From Secundilactobacillus odoratitofui DSM 19909 = JCM 15043 (lineage in GTDB: Bacteria > Bacillota > Bacilli > Lactobacillales > Lactobacillaceae), in contig NZ_AZEE01000027.1 of NCBI RefSeq assembly GCF_001434895.1, forward strand, positions 29,163 to 93,162: a stretch of DNA of 64,000 nt. Direction: 5' to 3'. Made by a program: the position numbers and the translations under genes. The notes beneath the pieces were generated by a model. That model was not told the origin of the DNA. It did no database searches and saw nothing but the letters and a program-made list of their open reading frames with translations. Of this stretch, positions 47,188 through 54,979 are shown in pieces. Numbering within the stretch: the first letter of the stretch is position 1; each line of letters opens with the position of its first letter.

Positions 47188-47201
47188 TGAAAACGATATC
47201 A
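47188..47201. promoter_or_regulatory. cre site between gntP and the isochorismatase-like gene
   Basis: TGAAAACGATATCA matches TGWNANCGNTNWCA at every position. It lies in the divergent promoter region and overlaps a small TTTCATGAAA palindrome. Confidence 0.7.
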
Positions 47202-47266
47202 TTTATCTTGAGTATCAAAATGCTTTCGGAAAAACGCAACGATTGGACCACTTTGTTTCAAATAAG

Positions 47267-47280
47267 TCAAAGCGCTTTCA
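47267..47280. promoter_or_regulatory. cre-like site before the isochorismatase-like gene
   Basis: TCAAAGCGCTTTCA matches the cre consensus at 13 of 14 positions. It lies just upstream of the likely -10 TATACT at 47299-47304 and would cover the -35. Confidence 0.6.
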
Positions 47281-47334
47281 TTTAGTTTTCCGACTCGTTA
47301 TACTGTGCGCACTTGGAGGAAAGGAATGATTCAT

Positions 47335-47952
47335 ATGACAAGCTATGCACCCCGTGATCCACAAACCGACCGACTCTTATCACCTGACAACAGTGTGTTT
47401 GTTCTCATCGATTATCAACCGATTCAGATTCAATCCATCGAATCGATGAACCGGTTCCAGCTGGTTCAAAACATCGTAGCCACCACGAAACTCATGGTCG
47501 ACTTTCACGTACCCATTATTTTATCCACGGTCAACGTTGCGACTGGACGCAATAAGGACACGATTGCGCCGCTCAAAGACTTGCTCGGCGATACACCATC
47601 CTATGATCGAACGACCATTAATGCTTGGGAAGACCGTGAATTCAACGAAGCACTGCAAGCAACTGGTCGCCACAACCTGATCATGACCGCGCTGTGGACG
47701 GAAGCCTGCCTGACCTTCCCCGCAATTGACGCGCTTGCTGAAGGCTACGATGTCTATCCAGTTGTTGATGCCATCGGCGGGACCAGCGTTGACGCTCACG
47801 AAGCTGCTTTACGTCGGGTTGAACAAGCCGGTGCACGACCAACCTCGTTTACGCAATTAGCCTGTGAATTTCAGCGAGATTGGAACCGGACTGATACGGT
47901 CAAATCGTTTTTCGACGATTTGAGTTCCGCTGGGAAGTTTTTGGAATTGTAA
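47335..47952 (+). CDS. Isochorismatase-family hydrolase (YcaC-like)
   Basis: The 205-residue protein has the cysteine-hydrolase triad of the isochorismatase fold: Asp in VLIDYQ (about residue 25), a Lys/Asn segment near 85, and the nucleophile Cys in LWTEACLTFPA (about residue 123). It most resembles the YcaC subgroup of unknown substrate. An ATG at 47326 is an alternative start. It is divergent from gntP, and both have cre sites. Confidence 0.85.
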   Translation: MTSYAPRDPQTDRLLSPDNSVFVLIDYQPIQIQSIESMNRFQLVQNIVATTKLMVDFHVPIILSTVNVATGRNKDTIAPLKDLLGDTPSYDRTTINAWEDREFNEALQATGRHNLIMTALWTEACLTFPAIDALAEGYDVYPVVDAIGGTSVDAHEAALRRVEQAGARPTSFTQLACEFQRDWNRTDTVKSFFDDLSSAGKFLEL

Positions 47953-47984
47953 ATTGTTTGTGTGATCACCTGCTGAATCTGCCA

Positions 47985-48185
47985 CTTCACTGCGGACTAA
48001 CCGCCTGGAGCCAATTGCTGTGGGACCAGCTTCAGCCAGGAAAACTGCCTGGCTTACGCTTCGCTTCTGAGCCTCACAAACCGAGTCTCAGAAACGTCCA
48101 GACCTTCTAACCGCCAAGGCGCTAAGAAGGTCTTTTCACTGCAATTAGCTCCAGGCGGTTAGTCCTTCGTTACGTTACAATGTGC
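47985..48185 (+). repeat. Family B structured repeat, copy B5
   Basis: The closing stem joins 47994-48018 and 48141-48165 with 24 of 25 pairs. The core TGTGGGACCAGCTTCAGCCA is present. The small second hairpin has CCAGG/CCTGG where other copies have CACG/CGTG, a compensatory change. Distal hairpins and CACTGC follow as in B1. The right flank has GTTACAATGTG. Confidence 0.87.
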
Positions 48186-48239
48186 AATCAGCTAAAGTAC
48201 CAATCAGTGCTGTTACGCTCATGGAAAATATCCAAATAC

Positions 48240-48281
48240 GAAGTGGGACGATTGCCTAGAAACCGGCAATCGTCCCACTTC
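48240..48281. other. Perfect 17-bp inverted repeat
   Basis: 48240-48256 pairs with 48265-48281 around an 8-nt loop. No T run follows on either side. It may be the 3' end signal of the upstream gene or a relic of another repeat. Confidence 0.55.
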
Positions 48282-48305
48282 AAAAACCTATAATCCCTTA
48301 TACGA

Positions 48306-48346
48306 CAAAAAAGTGCCACCGCCAATATAAAGCGATGGCACTTCTT
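48306..48346 (-). terminator. Terminator after the YjeM-like permease gene
   Basis: On the minus strand AAGTGCCA-n-CGC pairs with GCG-n-TGGCACTT and six T residues follow. Confidence 0.82.
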
Positions 48347-48369
48347 GCTGTTGAACAGTAGACCCTAAT

Positions 48370-49866
48370 TTAATTCTGTTGATGACGCTGACCTCGCGTC
48401 TGATACGCTAAGAACGCCCACGCCACTGCGCCGAAGAACACCGGTCCAATGATCGTCCAGAAGGCAGTTGAATAATCGTGCGTCATAATTGGGTAAGCCG
48501 CGGTAAAGATAATCCCGCCGCCAATCACAATCAAAACTAAGGCAACCACGACATTGGTCCAGACTCGGTTAGTGTAGACTTCAAACGGTCGTTCAAGGTC
48601 TGTCCGCCGTTTAAAGAATGGGAAAGCCACAATTAAGAACAAGTATGGGAAGGAGGTTGAGATATTCCCCATATTGGTCAAGATGGTGTAGAACTTAGCA
48701 GCTGTGTTACCACCGAAGGCGACCAAGAAAATCATCACAGCCACGATGGCCGCTTGCGTCCACATTGCGAACGCCGGCATGTCGTGGTCGTTTAGCTGGG
48801 TCATCTTCTTGGGCCAAAAGTCCGGGTTGGAACCCATAATAAATGACTTGAGTGGTGAATAAATCAACACAAAGAATGAACCCATATACGCGATAAACAT
48901 ACTCAAACCAGCAAACCGGGCAAACAGTGTGCCAAGCATAGTTGCAGTTCCTGCTGACAAGTGGAGGCTCTGTCCAAGCACAACCCCTAAATTATTCATC
49001 AGCACGTAAGTAATGTTGCCTAAGTTCACTTGGTTGCCACCTAAAACGTGTTGCCAGTTAGTGCTGATCCCCCACAGAAAGATTGATAATGAGTAGGCAA
49101 TCGTTATCACGACGGTCGCAATAATCAAGCCACGAGGAAAAGTTCGCTCCGGTTTATCCATACTATCGGTGACACCGCCAAGCGATTCGGCACCAGCGTA
49201 GGCAAACACGGCGTAAACCACAAATGAGATGAACGCCATGGGTGATTGAAACTCACTGTTCGGTGAGTTCACAAAGCTTGATAGACCATGAATCGGTTCA
49301 GCCAGTTGCCCGCCGTTGGCAATCAACACCGTGAAACTTGCGAGCACAAAAATAACGGTCAGCAAGCTGACGAAAATTCCGCCAATCGACGAAATTTTGG
49401 CAATGGCATCAATGCCGTGGACCGCAAACCACGTTACCGCCAAGATCCAAAGTATCCCTAATATCCCAATCACTTGAGTAGAACCTAGCCCAAGTATGTG
49501 CCAGCTTGGTGTACTGTCGTGGCCGGAAATCAACGTGGCTAACGGAATCCAAATCTTAGATGCTGTTGACATCATCCAGATGATCCAAGATGATAGCCAA
49601 ATGAACGTACCAATAAACGCCCAACGCTCACCAATTGCGCCAGCCATCCAGGAATAAATCCCACCATGGGCATCCTTGAACGCTGAGCCATACTCAGCAA
49701 ACATGAGTGAACTTGGTAACAGAAATAATAATGCCGCCAAGATGTACCAAACAATACTAGCGTAACCCATTTGATCAAAAGCCACGGTGGTGTTTGCAAA
49801 TCCATATATCGTGGTAAATATCATCAAAATTAAGTTAACCAGTGTAATTTTTTTCTTCTTCGCCAT
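48370..49866 (-). CDS. Amino acid permease, YjeM / glutamate:GABA antiporter-like
   Basis: The 498-residue APC-superfamily protein has 12-13 membrane segments and starts MAKKKKITLVNLILMIFTTIYG, like E. coli YjeM and its Firmicutes relatives. YAGAESLGGVTDSMDKPERTFPRG-type sequence (short form ESLGGVTDSMDKPERTF, about residues 228-244) matches the APC consensus. Substrate unknown; the family is close to glutamate/GABA antiporters, but no decarboxylase gene is adjacent. GAGGTAGGG precedes the ATG. Confidence 0.82.
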   Translation of the reverse strand: MAKKKKITLVNLILMIFTTIYGFANTTVAFDQMGYASIVWYILAALLFLLPSSLMFAEYGSAFKDAHGGIYSWMAGAIGERWAFIGTFIWLSSWIIWMMSTASKIWIPLATLISGHDSTPSWHILGLGSTQVIGILGILWILAVTWFAVHGIDAIAKISSIGGIFVSLLTVIFVLASFTVLIANGGQLAEPIHGLSSFVNSPNSEFQSPMAFISFVVYAVFAYAGAESLGGVTDSMDKPERTFPRGLIIATVVITIAYSLSIFLWGISTNWQHVLGGNQVNLGNITYVLMNNLGVVLGQSLHLSAGTATMLGTLFARFAGLSMFIAYMGSFFVLIYSPLKSFIMGSNPDFWPKKMTQLNDHDMPAFAMWTQAAIVAVMIFLVAFGGNTAAKFYTILTNMGNISTSFPYLFLIVAFPFFKRRTDLERPFEVYTNRVWTNVVVALVLIVIGGGIIFTAAYPIMTHDYSTAFWTIIGPVFFGAVAWAFLAYQTRGQRHQQN

Positions 49867-50122
49867 ATCCCTACCTCAATTGGTTATACAATAAGTGCAA
49901 CATTATATAGAATACTTTAAGAGTAAAACGTTTTGTATAATCATTCAATATTTATGAGTGATAATTAATAATCTTAGGTCCTTGCCATGAATCGCGTTGG
50001 CCAGTTAACACGTTAAATGTGAACAAGATAGCATTTAAACTGTTAATAGAAAATGAATAATATGCAATCTTATACATTATGAAATCAGCCTAAAATAAAT
50101 GGCAATTAAATTAAAAATATAT
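49867..50122. other. AT-rich divergent promoter region
   Basis: This gap lies between the divergent YjeM-like gene and the T-box promoter. It is AT-rich, with a TATAAT on the minus strand near 49892-49900. I see no gene in it. Confidence 0.4.
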
Positions 50123-50150
50123 TTGACAGCTCACATTTTTGTGCTAGAAT
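50123..50150 (+). promoter_or_regulatory. Promoter of the T-box transcript
   Basis: Consensus TTGACA and TAGAAT are separated by 16 bp, immediately before the T-box leader. Confidence 0.8.
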
Positions 50151-50156
50151 GAGGAC

Positions 50157-50420
50157 AACTTGATAAGCAATAGCGTTAATGAGGACCAAGTTGATGCCCC
50201 TCAGCGAGTTCGGGTCGGTGAAAGCGAACAACTGCATCAACAAATCACCTCTAAGCTCTTTTGATGAACGGTGACTAGTAATCAAAAGCGGAGTCATCCT
50301 CCGATATCAACCTGGGTCTGTGATGGCAGATCGTAAGCTCTAACCGGCGACGGCTGGAGAACATAAAGGTGGTAACGCATACGTGCCCTTTAGATCAGAG
50401 ATGGTCTGAAGGGCTTTTTT
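50157..50420 (+). ncRNA. T-box leader, probable tRNA-Ile specifier
   Basis: The T-box sequence AAAGGTGGTAACGC (50365-50378) is followed by a terminator. Stem I is clear: GAGG (50181-50184) with CCTC (50248-50251), then GTTGATGC (50190-50197) with GCATCAAC (50234-50241), and the distal GGGTCGGTGAAAGC loop. In the specifier loop the triplet before ACC is ATC (50244-50246), the Ile codon. The antiterminator bulge TGGT has T opposite discriminator A, which fits tRNA-Ile. Uncharged tRNA-Ile would allow readthrough into the gene at 50461. The T-box is certain; the Ile reading is by alignment to known stem I geometry. Confidence 0.85.
50385..50420 (+). terminator. T-box terminator
   Basis: GCCCTTTAGATCA pairs with TGGTCTGAAGGGC and is followed by six T residues. 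Confidence 0.88.
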
Positions 50421-50460
50421 GCTTTCAAATTAAAATCTATTTGAAAAGGAAGTACATATT

Positions 50461-51450
50461 ATGAAATTTACAGTTGTTGGCGCAGGCGCCATGGGATTAC
50501 GTTACGGTGTTTTACTACAGGATGCAGGTAATGAAGTTGATTTTGTTGATGGTTGGGAACCAAACGTTGAAAAAATGCGTGAACAAGGTGGCGTTTATGT
50601 ATCACGTGACCACGAAGACAAGCACCTCGTTAACGTAAACGTGTACTACCCTGAGGAATATAAGGGTGACCCTGATTGCTACATCTTCTTCCTAAAGCAA
50701 ATGCAACTGACCGACATGTTGAAGCGTTGCGAACACTTCTTCAAGCCAAATCAATATGCCTTCACCTGCATGAATGGGATGGGCCACGTTGAAAAACTGT
50801 TGAAGTATTTCAAGCCTGAAAAATTGGTTGCCGGTACTGCCCTAGTTGCCACCGTTCTTAACGGCCCTGGCGATGTGGACTTCATCGGTAAGCGTGGTGC
50901 CGGTTCCATGAACCTTGCCAATTACACTGAAAAACCAGACGACTTCACCCATGCACTCGTTGCAGAACTTGAAAAAGCCCAGTTCAACCCGAACCTGACC
51001 ACGAACTTCCGCGGAACTTTGATGGCCAAGGTGGTCTTCAATTCCGTGGTCAACACGCTTTGCACGATGTTTGAAGTCACCATGGGCGAATACGCCGATT
51101 ACGAAGGCGCTGACGAAATGAGTCGGCAATTGATCGACGAAGCCTACGATGTCTGTGAACGCGATGGCGTAAAAATGATCAACACCCGTCAAGAAGAACT
51201 CGACAGTGTTAACTACGTTTCTAAAGTCGCTAATCCGCTACATTACCCTTCAATGTATCAAGATATGCATAACTACCGCCCAACTGAAGTTGATTACATC
51301 AACGGTTACTTAGTCAAACTTGGGCAAAAGCATAACTATAACGCGAAGACCCACGCCTTTTTGACCCACGAAGTGCACTTGGCTGAACGTGGGAAGCAGC
51401 GTGAACTCAAACGGATGCAAGCTTCAGAGAAACAAGCCCAAACCGCTTAA
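50461..51450 (+). CDS. Ketopantoate reductase (ApbA/PanE) family; likely 2-oxoacid reductase
   Basis: The 329-residue protein has the NADP-binding GAGAMGLRYG (about residues 7-16), the catalytic Lys in LMAKVVFNSVVNTLC (about residue 185) and the C-terminal PSMYQDM...RPTEVDYINGY motif (about 262-281). The family makes pantoate, but the lactococcal PanE is known to reduce branched-chain 2-oxo acids to D-hydroxy acids. Control by an Ile T-box supports a branched-chain role here: it could dispose of or reclaim keto acids of Ile, Leu and Val. No pantothenate gene is adjacent. Confidence 0.85.
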   Translation: MKFTVVGAGAMGLRYGVLLQDAGNEVDFVDGWEPNVEKMREQGGVYVSRDHEDKHLVNVNVYYPEEYKGDPDCYIFFLKQMQLTDMLKRCEHFFKPNQYAFTCMNGMGHVEKLLKYFKPEKLVAGTALVATVLNGPGDVDFIGKRGAGSMNLANYTEKPDDFTHALVAELEKAQFNPNLTTNFRGTLMAKVVFNSVVNTLCTMFEVTMGEYADYEGADEMSRQLIDEAYDVCERDGVKMINTRQEELDSVNYVSKVANPLHYPSMYQDMHNYRPTEVDYINGYLVKLGQKHNYNAKTHAFLTHEVHLAERGKQRELKRMQASEKQAQTA

Positions 51451-51474
51451 TCACAGCATCAGTTTATACCAATC

Positions 51475-51508
51475 AAAAAAGACAACCTTTCACTGGTTGT
51501 CTTTTTGT
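51475..51508 (+). terminator. Terminator after the ApbA-family gene
   Basis: AAAAAGACAACC pairs with GGTTGTCTTTTT around a 7-nt loop. Confidence 0.9.
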
Positions 51509-51678
51509 TTGCATACATCTCACGCAAAGTGAACTATTTTGCGTTTAATTAACAATTCAGTTACACAAAATTGCCGATGATCTGAAACGGCCTGGCCTGA
51601 TTTCATAGCCATAATCGTTGTTCTCCCCGTCGTAATGGTGCACACTAGTATGAAAGTATGCTTTTGAAGGAGGCTACT

Positions 51679-52572
51679 ATGCTACTATCTGATTTACTTT
51701 CGATTAAGTATCCCATCATTCAAGGCTCAATGGCCGGCATCTCACGCGCACCGCTTGTCAGTGCCGTCAGTGAAGCAGGCGGACTTGGCGTCTTAACGAC
51801 CGTTGGGTTAACCGCTGAGACATTACGATCACAGTTGGCGGCGGTCCGCGCTGCCACGACAAAGCCCTTTGGCGTTAATCTCATGCTACAACAAACTAAC
51901 ATCGCGGATTTAATCCCCGTGCTACGTGGCGAGCCAGTTCCGGTGGTCTTCACCGGTGCCGGCAATCCGGCAAGCTTCATGCCCGACCTCCTTGCCGTTG
52001 GTACAAAAGTGATTCCGGTGATTCCTAACGTCAAAATTGCTGTCAAGATGATGAATTTGGGCGCGACAGCGGTCGTTGCGGAAGGCATGGAGTCCGGTGG
52101 TCATATTGGTACCGAAACGACACTATCCTTGGTCCCCCAGGTGGTAGCTGCCATTCCAATCCCAGTTATCGCTGCCGGTGGGATTGCCACCAGTGCTGGT
52201 ATCAACGCTGCTTTTGCCCTAGGTGCTTGCGGCGTGCAAGCTGGTACAGCCTTCTTAGTGGCTGAAGAAACCCCTATTTCACCAAAATACAAACAGTTAG
52301 TTATTGATGCCACTGATACTAGCACCGTGGTCACTGGTCAAGGCGCCAATCGAGTTCGCAGCTTGAAAACCCCACTCACGACTGAACTGCTGACCACCAC
52401 GGACGAAACGACCTTTACGCAACTAGCCACTGGTTCGCTTGATCGAGCCATTGCTGGTGACGTCGACCATGGTAGTTTCATGGCTGGGCAAATTGCGGGT
52501 GCGATCAACCGAATTTTACCCGCCGGCGAAATTATCACAAACCTTTGGCGCGGCGTCACAAAACCGGTATAA
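51679..52572 (+). CDS. FabK-like / nitronate monooxygenase family FMN enzyme
   Basis: The 297-residue TIM-barrel flavoprotein has the family segments YPIIQGSMAGIS (about 10-21), KPFGVNLMLQQ (about 62-72), FTGAGNPASFM (about 94-104), AEGMESGGHIG (about 137-147) and IAAGGIA (about 165-171). The sequence is closer to FabK (enoyl-ACP reductase) than to classical nitronate monooxygenases, but it is not in a fab cluster and is shorter than FabK. The start follows AAGGAGG. It is 36 bp upstream of the deformylase-like gene, likely in one operon. Confidence 0.8.
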   Translation: MLLSDLLSIKYPIIQGSMAGISRAPLVSAVSEAGGLGVLTTVGLTAETLRSQLAAVRAATTKPFGVNLMLQQTNIADLIPVLRGEPVPVVFTGAGNPASFMPDLLAVGTKVIPVIPNVKIAVKMMNLGATAVVAEGMESGGHIGTETTLSLVPQVVAAIPIPVIAAGGIATSAGINAAFALGACGVQAGTAFLVAEETPISPKYKQLVIDATDTSTVVTGQGANRVRSLKTPLTTELLTTTDETTFTQLATGSLDRAIAGDVDHGSFMAGQIAGAINRILPAGEIITNLWRGVTKPV

Positions 52573-52608
52573 TGGACGGATGATTAAGTATGAAGGAGTA
52601 CGTTTAAC

Positions 52609-53019
52609 ATGATTAAAACAATCAACCACTCTGTGGCCTTTTTACAAAAGAAGGCCACTAAAGCCACACCAATGGATAGTGCCGTAGTCACAGACTTGAT
52701 GGACACTTTAAAGGCTAATACACAACGTTGCGTCGGTATGGCTGCCAATATGATTGGTGTCAACAAGCGCATCATCGTGGTCCAAATGGGCATGCTTTCG
52801 GTTCCGATGATCAACCCTGAAATCGTGAAACAAAGTGGTGCTTACGAAGCCAAGGAAGGCTGCCTGTCACTTGAAGGCCAACGAAAAGCCACCCGTTATC
52901 AAGAAATTGAAGTGAAGTACCAAGATCAAAATTTTAAGGCTCATACCCAAAAGTTCAGTGATTTTACAGCACAGATTATTCAGCATGAGATTGACCATAC
53001 AAATGGTGTTTTGATTTAA
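52609..53019 (+). CDS. Peptide deformylase-like protein with altered motif 1
   Basis: The 136-residue protein keeps motif 2 EGCLSL (residues 83-88, metal Cys) and motif 3 QHEIDH (125-130, two metal His and catalytic Glu). Motif 1 reads GMAANMIG (43-50); the canonical Gln that binds the formyl substrate (GxGLAAxQxG) is Met here. This is a short deformylase-like class found in Firmicutes alongside the standard Def. Metal binding is likely; deformylase activity is doubtful. AAGGAG sets the start. Confidence 0.82.
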   Translation: MIKTINHSVAFLQKKATKATPMDSAVVTDLMDTLKANTQRCVGMAANMIGVNKRIIVVQMGMLSVPMINPEIVKQSGAYEAKEGCLSLEGQRKATRYQEIEVKYQDQNFKAHTQKFSDFTAQIIQHEIDHTNGVLI

Positions 53020-53044
53020 GACTGTCATTACTAACAACTTTATT

Positions 53045-53088
53045 AAGGCCATGGATGAACGATAAATCGTTTATCCATGGCCTTTTCT
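53045..53088 (+). terminator. Terminator after the deformylase-like gene
   Basis: AAGGCCATGGAT pairs with ATCCATGGCCTT, with extra ACGAT/ATCGT pairing at the loop and TTTTC after. Confidence 0.88.
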
Positions 53089-53094
53089 AATTGT

Positions 53095-53305
53095 GTCTAT
53101 TACTGCCACTACCACTTCAGGTAACGCCCTGTTTCAGTTGCTGTGGGACCAGCTTCAGCCACGAAATGCACGTGTCTTCCGCTTCGCGTGTGAGCCTTCA
53201 TAGTCCGAAGTCTCACACGCGTCCAGTACGAGTAAGCGCTAAAGCGCTAACTCGTACTTGTCACTGCAACCGAAACAGGGCGTTACCTTCCGTTCTCGTT
53301 ACAAT
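53095..53305 (+). repeat. Family B structured repeat, copy B6
   Basis: The closing stem joins 53120-53141 and 53266-53287 with 21 of 22 pairs. The core TGTGGGACCAGCTTCAGCCA, CACG/CGTG, a GCGTGTGAG/CTCACACGC hairpin, CGTCCAG, a TACGAGT/ACTCGTA hairpin with TAAGCGCT, and CACTGC are in standard order. Right flank CCGTTCTCGTTACAA equals that of B2. Confidence 0.9.
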
Positions 53306-53409
53306 GTTTTATCGTTCATACCGGTTCGTTCAGAAAATAGCTTTACACTTCATTAATTACAATCGGTTCAACAGAAACTTTAAAACAGTCGAATTATACC
53401 CAGTACATC

Positions 53410-53610
53410 AGCCGTAGTGCCAGAAGTCAGTTTGTTTGGTGGGTAGCAGTGACTAGTGCCACTTGGCGCGTAGCGCTTAGTGGCACTGGACGTTTCTGAG
53501 ACTCGTGAGTTTCGAGGCTCAGAAACGAGACGGAAAACGCGCAGCGGTTGAAGTCAGTCCCACAGCAACCCACCAAACAAACTAACTGGCGGCCGAAGGC
53601 GACATCAAGC
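53410..53610 (-). repeat. Family B structured repeat, copy B7
   Basis: Inverted relative to B6 and about 105 bp from it, repeating the B2/B3 arrangement. The closing stem pairs 53426-53447 with 53565-53586 with two mismatches. On the minus strand the core reads TGTGGGACTGACTTCAACCG. Confidence 0.87.
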
Positions 53611-53731
53611 ACAAATTGGCACGTGAACCTTTAGAAAGAATTAATCTAGAAATCTTCTAATTTAAGGTAGAATTAAGCTGAATTTCTATACTTAGATAAC
53701 ATAAACAAAAAACAAAAGGAGTTGTGCTTAC

Positions 53732-54199
53732 ATGAAAAAATTTATTGCATCCGTCGTTTCTTTAATCGTCGTCATCGCCCTTGCCATCGATGGCTACTTT
53801 TTGTTCTTTAAGCAAAAAGTGACCGGATCAACCTCGCAGGCGGACAGTGCATCTAACACGGCAACCAGTAGTAGTACCACCTCGTCATCATCTTCAAGTT
53901 CGAACGCCTCTGGCAAATACAAGGATGGCACCTACACTGGTAAGGCAACCGCCACACAATGGGGGGACGTTCAGGTCCAAGCCGTCATCAAAAACGGTAA
54001 GTTGACTACAGTTAACGTGCTTGAATACCCCAATGATAACGGTCACGATAAGCAAATCAATGCACAAGCTTTACCCGTCTATAAATCCGAAGCAGTCAAA
54101 GCACAAAGTTCTAAAATTAGTCTAGTATCAGGTGCAAGTGAAACTTACAAGGGCTTCACCGGATCACTACAAAATGCTCTCACGAAAGCGGAGGTGTAG
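53732..54199 (+). CDS. Membrane-anchored FMN-binding-domain protein
   Basis: The 155-residue protein has one N-terminal membrane segment (about 3-28), a Ser/Thr-rich linker (about 34-62) and an FMN-binding domain (about 65-150; YKDGTYTGKATATQWGDVQV). The flavinylation motif is SGASETYKG (about 128-136), fitting the [ST]GA[ST] consensus in which FMN is attached through a phosphoester. It lies 3 bp before an apbE gene, the FMN transferase. It probably is a surface electron carrier fed by the reductase encoded at 54980. Confidence 0.85.
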   Translation: MKKFIASVVSLIVVIALAIDGYFLFFKQKVTGSTSQADSASNTATSSSTTSSSSSSSNASGKYKDGTYTGKATATQWGDVQVQAVIKNGKLTTVNVLEYPNDNGHDKQINAQALPVYKSEAVKAQSSKISLVSGASETYKGFTGSLQNALTKAEV

Positions 54200-54202
54200 C
54201 CT

Positions 54203-54967
54203 ATGCCAACTAAACAATACCAACTTAAAACCACCACTGTTGAAGCCATGACCATGCCCTTCACCATTCAAGCCGTATTAGTCGATCATGACGAAACAAC
54301 AGCAGAAAATTTAACCAAAGCAATTTCACGCACCCATGCCTTCCTACAACAAATTGACCGTGACTTTTCGCCTTTCAAAGCTAATTCACTGGTCACGCTT
54401 TATCAGCACGGCGGGTTAAAACCAACACAATTCACGGAACAATTCCAAGAAGTTTACGGTCTTGCTACTTTGGCGACCGAATTAACCAACGGCGCCTTTT
54501 CTGCTCATTACAACGGTCACTATGACCCCACTGGCTTAGTAAAAGGCTGGGCCATTCAGCGAGCCTTTGAAAAGTATTTAAAACCATTACTTGAACTTGA
54601 CCGAATTGAAGCCATCGCGCTAAATGGCGCGGGTGATATTCAAATGGGCGTGGCCGATGGCAGTGACTATCAGTGGCATGTAGGCATCGAAGACCCCGCT
54701 GATCCGCAACAGTTACTACAAGAAATTACCATTCAAACCGGGGCCATGGCTACTTCGGGATTCAGCAAACGTGGTCAACACATTAAACTATCGACCGACA
54801 CACCAAGTATCGTGCAGGCAACCATCATTGCTAGTGAGCTGATTGAAGCTGACATTATGGCAACAACGGCGATTGCAATGGGCTTAACCAAGTTCCAGGA
54901 ATTCACCGAATCGGTCGAAGTTCACGGACTACTAGTTGATCAAAACGCAAATCAAATCGCGATATAG
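54203..54967 (+). CDS. FAD:protein FMN transferase, ApbE family (paralogue 1)
   Basis: The 254-residue protein matches a shortened ApbE. Visible are DRDFSPFKANSLV (about 50-62), the PTGLVKGWAI segment (about 111-120), ALNGAGDIQMG (about 143-153, in place of N-x-GGD) and GAMATSGFS (about 184-192), and a C-terminal EADIMATTAIA where the metal Asp is expected. It transfers FMN from FAD to Ser/Thr of acceptor proteins. No signal peptide or lipobox is present, unlike most Firmicutes ApbE. GGAGG overlaps the end of the FMN-binding gene. Confidence 0.87.
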   Translation: MPTKQYQLKTTTVEAMTMPFTIQAVLVDHDETTAENLTKAISRTHAFLQQIDRDFSPFKANSLVTLYQHGGLKPTQFTEQFQEVYGLATLATELTNGAFSAHYNGHYDPTGLVKGWAIQRAFEKYLKPLLELDRIEAIALNGAGDIQMGVADGSDYQWHVGIEDPADPQQLLQEITIQTGAMATSGFSKRGQHIKLSTDTPSIVQATIIASELIEADIMATTAIAMGLTKFQEFTESVEVHGLLVDQNANQIAI

Positions 54968-54979
54968 GGGGCAAACGAG

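Noticed and set aside
48240..48281. Perfect 17-bp hairpin as a further family A copy
   Set aside because: It lacks the GGTCCC/GGGACC outer stem, the GGATTCC segment and the tail.
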